A DNA stretch of 12,186 nucleotides from JAXGPP01 sp964436865 (GTDB lineage Bacteria > Planctomycetota > Planctomycetia > Pirellulales > Thermoguttaceae). Made by a program: the position numbers and the translations under genes. Where the stretch lies: assembly GCA_964436865.1 (NCBI GenBank), contig CAYTFK010000216.1, positions 1-12,186 on the forward strand, written 5' to 3'. The notes under the pieces were generated by a model, which searched no databases, was not told the origin of the DNA, and saw only the letters and a program-made list of their open reading frames with translations. Shown piece by piece: positions 1 through 6,434 of the stretch. The number at the start of each line of letters is the position of its first letter. The first letter of the stretch is position 1.

Positions 1-251
1 TCCGCAGAGAGTCGAAACCGAAAGAAGAGACAAGGCGGATTCATTCTACGGTTGCCGGTGTGCCGGACAAGCGATGTCGACCGCCGCAATGCGAGGATCG
101 TCTGCGGCGTGCCACCCTTCCAGTGCAGTCGCCGCGCGCCTCCTGGATGTGAGTCGCGGACAGGCGCCCCAGGCGGTGCCACCCTTGACGGAGACCATGG
201 GACCAGCCACACTCGGAGAGCGTTGAACATCCTCGATCAAGGACTCCTTCG
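1..251. other. Upstream non-coding region of the sulfatase gene
   Basis: I see no convincing gene here. One plus-strand frame stays open from the window edge into the sulfatase gene, and a minus-strand frame is open over 46-597. Neither has a recognisable domain, and both read as arginine- and proline-rich shadow translations typical of GC-rich DNA. The stretch carries two direct copies of an 11-mer (listed separately) and ends in the AAGGA ribosome-binding site of the sulfatase at 239-243. I could not identify a well-spaced -35/-10 pair. Confidence 0.6.
109..186. repeat. Direct 11-mer repeat GTGCCACCCTT, two copies
   Basis: GTGCCACCCTT occurs at 109-119 and again at 176-186 in the same orientation, start points 67 bases apart. 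On the minus strand it reads AAGGGTGGCAC. Both copies lie in the leader of the sulfatase gene. They could be regulator half-sites or remnants of a dispersed intergenic repeat; the sequence alone does not say which. Confidence 0.4.
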
Positions 252-1634
252 ATGCTTCAAAACCGGTTCTTGCGGCTGTATGTCGGCCTGGCTGCCGCGG
301 TACTTGCGCACGGAGTATGGGCGGGCGAAGCAACGCCGCCGGGCAAAGGGCCCAACGTGCTCGTGCTGTTGAGCGACGATCAGCGGTTCGACACGATCGG
401 CGCCCTGGGCAACCCGGAAGTGCAGACGCCCAATCTCGATCGGCTCGTCGCACGCGGGTACGTGTTTCGCAACAACTTCGTAATGGGTTCGACGGAGCCG
501 GCCGTCTGCCTGCCAAGCCGGGCGATGCTGCAGAGCGGCCGCTCGCTGTGGCGAGTGGCGGGTAATCTCTCCGATGTGCCGACCTGGGGCGAGACAATGC
601 GCCGCGCCGGATACGCGGCTTTCGGCGCGGGCAAATGGCACAACGGGGTTGAGTCCTACGCCCGCAGCTTTTCCCAAGGGGGGCCGGTATTCTTCGGCGG
701 CATGTGCGACCACCTCAGCGTGCCGGCGTTCGATTTCGATCCCAGCGGCAAGTACCCGGCGAAGAACCGCCGGGTTTTCGCGAAGTTCTCCAGCGAATTA
801 TTCGCCGATGCGGCGGTAGATTTTCTGCACCAGTACCGGGCTGCCGAACCGTTCTTCCTCTACGTGGCCTTCACGGCGCCGCACGATCCGCGGATGGCGC
901 CGGAGGAGTACGCCCGGCTCTACGATCCGGCGAAGATCACGCTGCCCAGAAACTTCATGCCCCAGCACCCGTTCGACAACGGGGAGCTGCAGATCCGCGA
1001 CGAGTTGCTCGCCCCGTTTCCGCGAACACCGGACATCGTCCGCGAACATATTGCCGCGTATTATGCGATGATCACCCATCTCGACGCGCAGATCGGCCGA
1101 GTGCTCGCCGCGCTCGAAGAGACCGGGCATGCCGACGACACAGTAGTTGTGTTCTCCAGCGACAACGGCCTGGCCGTCGGGCAGCATGGGCTGTTGGGCA
1201 AGCAGAACCTCTACGAGCACAGCGTCCGCATGCCGCTGGTATTCGCCGGGCCGGAGATCCCGAAGGGAGAGTCGGCGGCGCTGGTGTACTTGTACGACCT
1301 CTTTCCGACAGTCTGCGAACTGGCCGGACTGCCGGCGCCCAGAGATATCGACGGGCGGAGTCTCGTACCGTTATGGCGTGCCGAGCAGAAGCTCGTTCGC
1401 GATCATGTCCTGTTGGCTTATCGCGACGTGCAGCGGGCAATCCGCGAGTCGCGGTGGAAGCTCATTCGCTACCGCGTCGGCGGCGTCACTACGACGCAGC
1501 TATTCGACCTCGATCACGACCCCTGGGAACTCGACAATCGCGCCGACGATCCGGCCCTCTCCTCGGAGCGGAACCGGCTGGAATTGCTTCTGGAGCGCAC
1601 TCGCCGCGAATTCGGCGATCCAGCGGAGTTTTAA
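252..1634 (+). CDS. Secreted sulfatase (formylglycine-dependent, type I)
   Basis: Hydrolyses a sulfate ester, probably on a polysaccharide or glycosaminoglycan-like substrate, outside the cytoplasm. Residues 1-24 look like a Sec signal peptide: basic N-terminus, hydrophobic GLAAAVLAHGVW, likely cleavage after VWA. The sulfatase signature CLPSR is at 86-90, so C86 would be converted to formylglycine by a maturation enzyme not in this window. The other expected catalytic and calcium-binding residues are visible: D42-D43 (LLSDDQRFD), R90, K128 and H130 (GAGKWHNG), H211 (TAPHDPR), D304-N305 (SSDNG) and K317 (GKQNLYEH). At 460 aa it is of normal length and appears intact. The ATG is preceded by AAGGA at 239-243 with 8-base spacing. 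It converges on thiG with 36 bases between the stops. The substrate cannot be read from the sequence; the fucosidase-like gene about 3.3 kb downstream makes a sulfated fucan a reasonable guess. Confidence 0.95.
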   Translation: MLQNRFLRLYVGLAAAVLAHGVWAGEATPPGKGPNVLVLLSDDQRFDTIGALGNPEVQTPNLDRLVARGYVFRNNFVMGSTEPAVCLPSRAMLQSGRSLWRVAGNLSDVPTWGETMRRAGYAAFGAGKWHNGVESYARSFSQGGPVFFGGMCDHLSVPAFDFDPSGKYPAKNRRVFAKFSSELFADAAVDFLHQYRAAEPFFLYVAFTAPHDPRMAPEEYARLYDPAKITLPRNFMPQHPFDNGELQIRDELLAPFPRTPDIVREHIAAYYAMITHLDAQIGRVLAALEETGHADDTVVVFSSDNGLAVGQHGLLGKQNLYEHSVRMPLVFAGPEIPKGESAALVYLYDLFPTVCELAGLPAPRDIDGRSLVPLWRAEQKLVRDHVLLAYRDVQRAIRESRWKLIRYRVGGVTTTQLFDLDHDPWELDNRADDPALSSERNRLELLLERTRREFGDPAEF

Positions 1635-1665
1635 GCGTGTTCGCACCGCAGGCGGGCTGAGCCGG

Positions 1666-1680
1666 GCCGTTCACCGGCCG
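1666..1680. terminator. Weak hairpin between convergent sulfatase and thiG ends
   Basis: GGCCG at 1666-1670 can pair with CGGCC at 1675-1679 around a five-base loop that includes the thiG stop codon. No T-run follows on either strand. It is the only hairpin I see in the 36 bases between the two convergent stops, so it is a poor terminator candidate. Confidence 0.2.
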
Positions 1681-2504
1681 GGCGCGATGGTCCCTTCGAG
1701 CGGACTGCTGGCGGTCGCGTAGAGCTTTCTGGGAATGCGGCCGGCAAGATACGCTTCGCGGCCGCACTCGGTCGCCTTGCGCATGGCGTGTGCCATGAGC
1801 ACCGGATTCTTGGCATGGGCGATGCCCGTGTTCAGAAGCACCCCGTCCACCCCCAATTCCATGGCGAACGTCACGTCGCTGGCCGTTCCCACGCCGGCAT
1901 CGACGATCACCGGGTAGCCGGGATCGCCATCCTTGAGGTATTCCAGACAGATGCGGATGTTGTTCGGATTGAGCACCCCCTGGCCCGATCCGATCGGGCT
2001 CCCGGCAGGCATTACGCTGGTCGCCCCCGCGTCCTTCAGCCGCCGTGCGGTCACGGGGTCGTCGGTTGTGTAAACGAGCACCTGGAAGCCCTCGGCGACC
2101 AGTTTATGCGTGGCTTCGACGGTGGCCACGGGATCGGGCAACAGAGTCTTTGTGTCGCCGAGCACCTCGAGTTTCACCCAGTCGGCGCCGGGGTTGCCCA
2201 TCTGTTGGAGGATTTCGCGGCCCAGCCGAGCCACCCGGACCGCGTCGTCGGCCGAGAAACAGCCAGCCGTGTTGGGCAGAATGGTGTAACGCGACGTGTC
2301 GACAAAATCGAGCAGGTTCTTCCCCTGGGCGTCGATGAGACGTTCGCGTCGGACAGCCACGGTGATGCACTCGGATCCCGACGCGTCGAGCGCCTCGCGC
2401 ATCCTCTCATAATCGGCGTACTTCCCGGTGCCGACGATCAGCCGGCTCTGAAAAACGTGTGAGCCGATCCGCAGTGGATCCTGTCCCGTAACTTCCGACG
2501 CCAT
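1671..2504 (-). CDS. thiG: Thiazole synthase ThiG
   Basis: Builds the thiazole phosphate half of thiamin from 1-deoxy-D-xylulose 5-phosphate, dehydroglycine and the sulfur carried on ThiS thiocarboxylate; a cytoplasmic (beta/alpha)8 barrel enzyme. The 277 aa protein shows the family hallmarks: SRLIVGTGKY at 20-29, NTAGC at 78-82, WVKLEVLGD at 109-117 with K111 as the expected Schiff-base lysine, the phosphate-binding loop GSPIGSGQG at 168-176, VDAGVGTASD at 201-210 and LLNTGIAHAKNP at 223-234. Length is slightly above usual because of a short N-terminal extension. The ATG at 2504 is fixed by GGAGGAGG seven bases upstream, inside the end of thiS. thiS stops only three bases before this start, so the two are co-transcribed and probably translationally coupled. 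No frameshift or missing motif is seen. Confidence 0.97.
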   Translation of the reverse strand: MASEVTGQDPLRIGSHVFQSRLIVGTGKYADYERMREALDASGSECITVAVRRERLIDAQGKNLLDFVDTSRYTILPNTAGCFSADDAVRVARLGREILQQMGNPGADWVKLEVLGDTKTLLPDPVATVEATHKLVAEGFQVLVYTTDDPVTARRLKDAGATSVMPAGSPIGSGQGVLNPNNIRICLEYLKDGDPGYPVIVDAGVGTASDVTFAMELGVDGVLLNTGIAHAKNPVLMAHAMRKATECGREAYLAGRIPRKLYATASSPLEGTIAPGR

Positions 2505-2507
2505 CGA

Positions 2508-2708
2508 CTAACCTCCTCCGACCAGCGTGACGATCTCCAGGCGGTCCCCTGCCGCCAGCGACCGGGCGGCGTGTTGGCTGTGCGGCACGAGTTCGAGATT
2601 GACTTCCACGGCCACGAAACGGCCCGATAGGCCCAGTTCCTGGAGCAACTGGGCGACCGTCGCACCCTCGGCGACCTGGCGGGACTCGCCGTTGACGATG
2701 ATTTCCAC
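2508..2708 (-). CDS. thiS: Sulfur carrier protein ThiS
   Basis: Small ubiquitin-fold carrier whose C-terminal glycine is adenylated by ThiF and turned into a thiocarboxylate, which donates sulfur to ThiG. The 66 aa protein has the expected size, an MEIIVNGESR beta-strand start, the VAQLLQELGL helix and the required C-terminal glycines (EIVTLVGGG then stop). The start is a GTG codon at 2708-2706, with only a weak GCGGAA-like purine stretch before it. It is followed after three bases by thiG, and the unknown membrane protein gene ends 29 bases upstream, so the three probably form one transcript. No thiF is in the window and must be supplied elsewhere. Confidence 0.93.
   Translation of the reverse strand: MEIIVNGESRQVAEGATVAQLLQELGLSGRFVAVEVNLELVPHSQHAARSLAAGDRLEIVTLVGGG
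2512..2519 (-). promoter_or_regulatory. thiG ribosome-binding site inside thiS glycine codons
   Basis: On the minus strand GGAGGAGG lies seven bases before the thiG ATG. The same bases are the GGA GGA GG(T) codons for the terminal glycines of ThiS. This is the strongest Shine-Dalgarno site in the window and confirms the thiG start at 2504. Confidence 0.8.
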
Positions 2709-2737
2709 GATTCCGCTACCCGGCCCTTCTTGGCCCG

Positions 2738-3289
2738 TTACTGCATGTCGCGTACGACGGCGGTGGAGAACCGGTCGCTGGCCCAGAGGACGAGGCTGTC
2801 GGCGACCGGCTGATTGCTAGCGTGCGCCTGGGGCGACCAGGGGATGACATACACCAGCACGATACCGGTATTCGCCTCGGCGACATAGATCGCGCCGCGA
2901 GCCGGCAGTTTCTGTGATGCTCCGCCGCGACGGATGTCGACCAGACCAGTCACCATCATGTAGCGGGGTTGGGAGGGCATCTGCACGCCCGCACGCTGCG
3001 CGGCGGCCATCAGGTCGGCTTTGATGTTCACCGCGTAATAGGCCTGAAAGCCTTTTGTTGCGTTGGAGACGACAGCGGCCTTGAGCGAGCCCGTGTCGAA
3101 ATCGAGGAAGTACATCGCCTCGATCCCCTCCTGCCAGTCGACGGGGCCCGTGGCCAGGGCGATGTTGTCGACGCGGTCGGTGGCGAAGGCGTGCAGCGGC
3201 GTATCGGGAACAAGCCCGCCGATCGCCAGCCCCGCCAGAAGGCCTACCGCCAACCACACCCACCAGGCCTGGATTCGCAAACAAGACAT
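2738..3289 (-). CDS. Unknown membrane-anchored protein upstream of thiS
   Basis: I do not recognise the family. The 183 aa product begins MSCLRIQAWW and has one strong hydrophobic segment at about residues 8-27 (VWLAVGLLAGLAIGG), most likely an uncleaved N-terminal anchor with the rest outside the cytoplasm. The remainder is a mixed alpha/beta-looking domain containing AMYFLDFDTGSLKAAVVS, AYYAVNIKADLMAAAQ, YMMVTGLVDIRR and IYVAEANTGIVLVYVIPW. The FLDFDTG and EANTGIVLVYVIPW stretches look like strands in a small beta-rich fold, but this is only an impression. A TTG 24 bases upstream is in frame, but GAGGAG at 3298-3303, eight bases before the ATG at 3289, favours the ATG. The gene is the first of an apparent unit with thiS and thiG, which may reflect shared transcription and not shared function. 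Confidence 0.85.
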   Translation of the reverse strand: MSCLRIQAWWVWLAVGLLAGLAIGGLVPDTPLHAFATDRVDNIALATGPVDWQEGIEAMYFLDFDTGSLKAAVVSNATKGFQAYYAVNIKADLMAAAQRAGVQMPSQPRYMMVTGLVDIRRGGASQKLPARGAIYVAEANTGIVLVYVIPWSPQAHASNQPVADSLVLWASDRFSTAVVRDMQ

Positions 3290-3297
3290 TGCGGCTT

Positions 3298-3303
3298 CTC
3301 CTC
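3298..3303 (-). promoter_or_regulatory. Ribosome-binding site fixing the start at 3289
   Basis: GAGGAG on the minus strand sits eight bases before the ATG (3289-3287) of the membrane-anchored protein gene. It rules in this ATG over the in-frame TTG at 3313, which would lie upstream of the site. Confidence 0.7.
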
Positions 3304-3370
3304 TTCGCTGCAACTACCGGAACCGTGGCGACATCGCCTCCATCGGTCATCTTAACGTGTCCCGGCCCCC

Positions 3371-3399
3371 TTGAAAACTGCCGTTTCGGGGTCTATAGA
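3371..3399 (+). promoter_or_regulatory. Sigma70-like promoter for the oxidoreductase gene
   Basis: TTGAAA at 3371-3376 and TATAGA at 3394-3399 are separated by exactly 17 bases. They match the housekeeping consensus at 5/6 and 4/6 positions. Transcription would begin near 3406, giving a leader of about 130 bases before the oxidoreductase ATG. The -10 box overlaps the minus-strand promoter's -10 box. Confidence 0.5.
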
Positions 3400-3421
3400 T
3401 GGTCCCATTCGGCCTTGTCAA
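3392..3421 (-). promoter_or_regulatory. Sigma70-like promoter for the membrane protein-thiS-thiG unit
   Basis: On the minus strand TTGACA (3421-3416) is a perfect -35 consensus and TATAGA (3397-3392) lies 18 bases downstream. Transcription would begin near 3385, about 95 bases before the start at 3289. The -10 box is the palindrome TCTATAGA (3392-3399) also used by the plus-strand promoter. No thiamin pyrophosphate riboswitch-like conserved segment is visible in the leader. Confidence 0.5.
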
Positions 3422-3460
3422 GTAGAACGAGTCGCGTCCGGGATGGTTTGGGCGAGCAAG

Positions 3461-3471
3461 ACAGGCCCTGT
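3461..3471. promoter_or_regulatory. Short palindrome in the oxidoreductase leader
   Basis: ACAGG-C-CCTGT is a perfect five-base inverted repeat around one base, located between the proposed transcription start and the ribosome-binding site of the oxidoreductase gene. It could be a small operator, but an 11-base palindrome can arise by chance. Confidence 0.2.
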
Positions 3472-3533
3472 TTCCCGATCGACCAAGTCGGAAGTGTTCC
3501 TCCATCAACCACGGAACCACAAGGGAGTAAACC

Positions 3534-4718
3534 ATGGCGAATCCGATCAATGTCGCCCTCATCGGGCAAGGCTTCATGGGCCGGTCCCACTCCAATGCAT
3601 GGGGGCAGGTCAGCCGCTTCTTCAAGTTGCCTGCCAAAGCGGTGATGCACACCGTGTACGGCCAGCCGGAAGAGAACCCGCAGGCCTTTGCCGAGAACTG
3701 GGGCTGGCAGCGGTCGAGCACCAACTGGCAGGAACTGGTCCGTTCGCCCGAGATCAACCTGGTCGACGTGGTGACCCCCAACTACGCCCACGCGCCGGTC
3801 GCCCGGGCGGCCATCGAGGCCGGCAAACATGTCGCCTGCGAAAAGCCCATTGCCGGCACGCTTGACGATGCGCGGCAGATGGTCGAGGCGGCGAAGAAGG
3901 CCAACGTGAAGACTTTTGTATGGTTCAACTACCGCCGCTGCCCGGCCGTCGGCCTGGCCCACCGACTGGTGAAGGAAGGCCGTTTGGGCGATATTCTCCA
4001 CGTCCGCGCGACATACCTGCAGGATTGGGCCGGTGAAGCGGTGCCGCTGTTGTGGCGATTCGACAAGAAACTGGCCGGCTCCGGTGCGCACGGCGACCTG
4101 AACGCCCACATCATCGACCTCACCCGGTTCGTCACCGGCCAGGAGATTACCGAAGTGGCCGGCGCGATTGCCGAGACGTTCATCAAGAAGCGGAAGATCG
4201 TCTCCACCGGCGCCGTCGATGGCGGACTCGGTGGCGGCAAGGGCGGCTCGGACATGGGCGACGTCACCGTCGACGATACCGTGCTGTTCCTGGCACGCTT
4301 TTCGGGCGGAGCGGTCGCCAGCTTCGAGGCCGCCCGCCAGGCCACCGGGAACCAGAACCGCAACACCTTCGAGATCAACGGCACCAAGGGAGCGGTGAAG
4401 TTCGACTTCGAGCGGATGAACGAACTGAACTACTACGACGCCACGCTGCCGCGGGAAGTGCAAGGCTGGAGCAACATCATGTGCACCCACGGTGGTGACC
4501 ATCCCTACGTGGCAAACTGGTGGCCCGACGCCCACATCATCGGCTACGAGCACGGCTTCACCAACCAGGCCTACGACATCATCAGAGTCCTGGCCGGCGA
4601 GCAGCCCACCCTGCCGATTCCCGATTTCAACGATGCCTACCAGACTCAACGCGTGTTGGAAGCCGCGCTCGTTTCGGCCCACGAACGGCGGCCCGTCAAA
4701 CTGGAGGAAGTGAAGTAG
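3534..4718 (+). CDS. Gfo/Idh/MocA family NAD(P)-dependent oxidoreductase
   Basis: Probable cytoplasmic sugar or polyol dehydrogenase/reductase; exact substrate unknown. The 394 aa protein has the two-domain layout of the family. The N-terminal Rossmann fold (about 1-125) carries the dinucleotide motif ALIGQGFMGRSH (G11, G13, G16), VTPNYAH at 80-86 and the diagnostic CEKP at 102-105, where K104 is the usual catalytic/binding lysine. The C-terminal alpha/beta domain (about 130-360) has FNYRRCP at 131-137 and SGAHGDLNAHIIDL at 183-196, where D188 and H192 match the catalytic Asp/His pattern. A glycine-rich loop at 229-238 (DGGLGGGKGG) is an insertion that may be flexible. No signal peptide is visible. 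The ATG follows AAGGGAG at 3521-3527 with six-base spacing. A hairpin 48 bases after the stop separates it from the fucosidase-like gene. The neighbourhood suggests a role in sugar catabolism, but this is inference. Confidence 0.94.
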   Translation: MANPINVALIGQGFMGRSHSNAWGQVSRFFKLPAKAVMHTVYGQPEENPQAFAENWGWQRSSTNWQELVRSPEINLVDVVTPNYAHAPVARAAIEAGKHVACEKPIAGTLDDARQMVEAAKKANVKTFVWFNYRRCPAVGLAHRLVKEGRLGDILHVRATYLQDWAGEAVPLLWRFDKKLAGSGAHGDLNAHIIDLTRFVTGQEITEVAGAIAETFIKKRKIVSTGAVDGGLGGGKGGSDMGDVTVDDTVLFLARFSGGAVASFEAARQATGNQNRNTFEINGTKGAVKFDFERMNELNYYDATLPREVQGWSNIMCTHGGDHPYVANWWPDAHIIGYEHGFTNQAYDIIRVLAGEQPTLPIPDFNDAYQTQRVLEAALVSAHERRPVKLEEVK

Positions 4719-4765
4719 CGGAAGCGCGTTCGCTTGCACGGCCAGCGGCGAGCAAATGTCGCGAC

Positions 4766-4807
4766 ATGGGCGTCACCCGCCGGAAGGACTCCGACGGTGA
4801 CGCCCAT
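4766..4807 (+). terminator. Strong hairpin after the oxidoreductase gene
   Basis: ATGGGCGTCACC (4766-4777) is perfectly complementary to GGTGACGCCCAT (4796-4807), a 12 bp stem. The 18-base loop can form a second short stem, CGGA (4781-4784) with TCCG (4790-4793). The 3' side runs into CCTTCTCGC, so the T-tract is poor. It starts 48 bases after the oxidoreductase stop and ends 78 bases before the GH29 start. It is most likely a terminator or 3' end stabiliser and possibly an attenuator between the two genes. Confidence 0.6.
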
Positions 4808-4873
4808 CCTTCTCGCTCCGCACGAGGCGTGGCTGTGCGGATCCGGAATCGGCGACGGGTACACATCTCGATC

Positions 4874-4879
4874 GGAGGA
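4874..4879 (+). promoter_or_regulatory. Ribosome-binding site fixing the GH29 start
   Basis: GGAGGA lies six bases before the ATG at 4886. The frame is open far upstream, to 4520, inside the oxidoreductase gene. This site, together with the signal peptide that starts at 4886, shows that the gene begins here. Confidence 0.8.
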
Positions 4880-4885
4880 TCGGCC

Positions 4886-6388
4886 ATGTTTCAGGTGTCA
4901 ATCCGTGTGGCGGTCCTCGTGGCGATTGCTTTGCAGCCGATCATGGCGACCGCCGCGCAGCCGGAGCGGCCGAGTTACGAGCCCCGCTGGGAGTCGCTCG
5001 ACACCCGGCCGAATCCCGCCTGGTTCGACGACGACAAGATTGGCATCTTCATCCACTGGAGCGTATTCTCCGTCCCCGCCGTGGCCTGGGTCTATCCGGA
5101 CAAACCTTACGGTTTCGGCGGCCACTCGTGCTGGTACGGCTTGTATGTCGATCGTATTGCACGGCTCGCGCCAACGGAGCAGGCCAGGGTCGAGGCGTTC
5201 CACCGCCAGACGTACGGCGATGTTCCGTTCAAGGCCCTGGCGCCGCTTTTCAAGGCCGAGGCCTTTGACCCGCAACAGTGGGCCGACCTCTTCCGGCGCG
5301 CCGGCGCGCGCTATGCGTTCCTGACGTCGAATTTCCACGACGGATACTGCCTGTGGCCAAGCCCCCACAGTGCCGGCTGGAACAGCATGGATGTGGGGCC
5401 GAAGCGAGACCTGCTGGGCGACTTCTGCGCGGCGATGCGGGACGCGGGCCTGAGGGCCGGTTTCTACTACTCCCTGGGCGAGTTCAACCACCCTCTCTAC
5501 ATCGAGGGAAAGCAGACGGGTCAACTACAACGTTTTGTTCGCGAGCACATGCAGCCCCAGTTGCGCGACGCGGTCAGCCGGTACAGCCCGTCGCTGATCT
5601 ACTTCGACGGCGAATGGCAGTTTCCCCTCGACCAGTTCGAGATGCAGCCATTCCTGGCGTGGCTCTACAACGAGTCTCCCTGCAGAGATGACGTCGTGGT
5701 GAACGACCGCTTCGGAAAAGGATCGCGCGGCAAGCATGGGGGCGTGTATTGCTCGGAGGCCGGCGTCCGAGAAAGCGGCACGGAACACAAGTGGTGCGAG
5801 GACCGGCCGATCAGCCGGGGAAACTGGTCGTATAACCGGTTCGAGCGCCTGGAAGACTATCTGAGCCAACGCGATCTGATTCACCTCTTGGTGGAAACGG
5901 TGTCTCAGGGCGGCAATCTCCACCTTGACGTCTCGCCGTGCGCAGACGGAACCATTCCGATGCTCCAGCAGGAGCGGCTGGTCGAAATGGGCCGATGGCT
6001 CGACGTTAATGGCGAGGCGATCTACGGCACTCGACCGTGGACGGTGCCCTCGGAAGGGCCGCTGGTGGAATCGGTGAATCCCCGCCTCGACAAGAGTTGG
6101 AAGTGGGTCGAGACGACGGAGCGTCCAATGGTCCATTACACCCGGAAGGGCGAAGTCGTCTACGCCATCTGTCTGGCCTGGCCGGGAAGGTCGCTCAAGC
6201 TGGACTGCCCGACTACGACCCCGCGCACACAAGTCAGCATGCTGGGACATCCGGAACCACTGAAGTGGGCTCCGGGCGAGCGGGGACTGACCATCGAGAT
6301 TCCCGAGCTACCACCGGACAAGCTTCCCTGCCAGCACGCCTGGACAGTCAGGCTGACGGATCTTCAGGCCGCAAGCGCCGCTCGCTGA
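4886..6388 (+). CDS. Secreted alpha-L-fucosidase-like glycoside hydrolase (GH29)
   Basis: Likely releases alpha-linked L-fucose or a related sugar outside the cytoplasm by the retaining mechanism of GH29. The 500 aa protein opens with a signal peptide: RVAVLVAIALQPIM, then ATAAQ, with likely cleavage near residue 24. Family motifs follow in order: WFDDDKIGIFIHWS at 46-59 (H57 in the sugar site), FLTSNFHDGYCLWPS at 145-159, IYFDGEW at 238-244 with D241 as the expected nucleophile, and QGGNLHLDVSP at 341-351 followed by ADGTIP and VNGEAIYGTRPW (374-385), which are near-textbook for the family. A C-terminal beta region ends at about 490. Two sugar-site positions look unusual: the usual HHDG is FHDG (F150, H151), and the usual glutamate before WY appears as C82 in HSCWYG. 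The acid/base residue is variable in GH29; E305 in HKWCEDRP is only a candidate. Specificity may differ from simple fucosides. Confidence 0.92.
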   Translation: MFQVSIRVAVLVAIALQPIMATAAQPERPSYEPRWESLDTRPNPAWFDDDKIGIFIHWSVFSVPAVAWVYPDKPYGFGGHSCWYGLYVDRIARLAPTEQARVEAFHRQTYGDVPFKALAPLFKAEAFDPQQWADLFRRAGARYAFLTSNFHDGYCLWPSPHSAGWNSMDVGPKRDLLGDFCAAMRDAGLRAGFYYSLGEFNHPLYIEGKQTGQLQRFVREHMQPQLRDAVSRYSPSLIYFDGEWQFPLDQFEMQPFLAWLYNESPCRDDVVVNDRFGKGSRGKHGGVYCSEAGVRESGTEHKWCEDRPISRGNWSYNRFERLEDYLSQRDLIHLLVETVSQGGNLHLDVSPCADGTIPMLQQERLVEMGRWLDVNGEAIYGTRPWTVPSEGPLVESVNPRLDKSWKWVETTERPMVHYTRKGEVVYAICLAWPGRSLKLDCPTTTPRTQVSMLGHPEPLKWAPGERGLTIEIPELPPDKLPCQHAWTVRLTDLQAASAAR

Positions 6389-6398
6389 CCGACTCACT

Positions 6399-6416
6399 GG
6401 CGCGCGATCGCGCGCC
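6399..6416. terminator. Perfect GC palindrome, bidirectional terminator candidate
   Basis: GGCGCGCGATCGCGCGCC is an 18 bp perfect palindrome that folds as a seven-pair GC stem with a GATC loop. It lies 11 bases after the GH29 stop and is followed by TTTA on the plus strand. On the other strand it lies about 19 bases after the stop of the small basic gene. Being symmetric between two convergent genes, it can serve both, although neither side has a long T-tract. Confidence 0.6.
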
Positions 6417-6434
6417 TTTACTGGCCCCCGCGAA

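Noticed and set aside
1..372. Plus-strand frame open from the window edge to 372
   Set aside because: It overlaps the sulfatase signal peptide region in a different frame, has no domain or ribosome-binding site, and its composition looks like a shadow.
704..1660. 318-codon plus-strand frame overlapping the sulfatase gene
   Set aside because: It overlaps an intact sulfatase in another frame, and its translation is arginine-rich with no motif.
3393..4739. 448-codon open frame on the minus strand, opposite the oxidoreductase gene
   Set aside because: The plus strand encodes an intact Gfo/Idh/MocA protein with a good ribosome-binding site; the antisense frame is a composition shadow.
4520..4885. 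Upstream extension of the GH29 frame by 122 codons
   Set aside because: It overlaps the oxidoreductase gene out of frame and runs through the 4766-4807 hairpin. GGAGGA and a signal peptide mark 4886 as the start.
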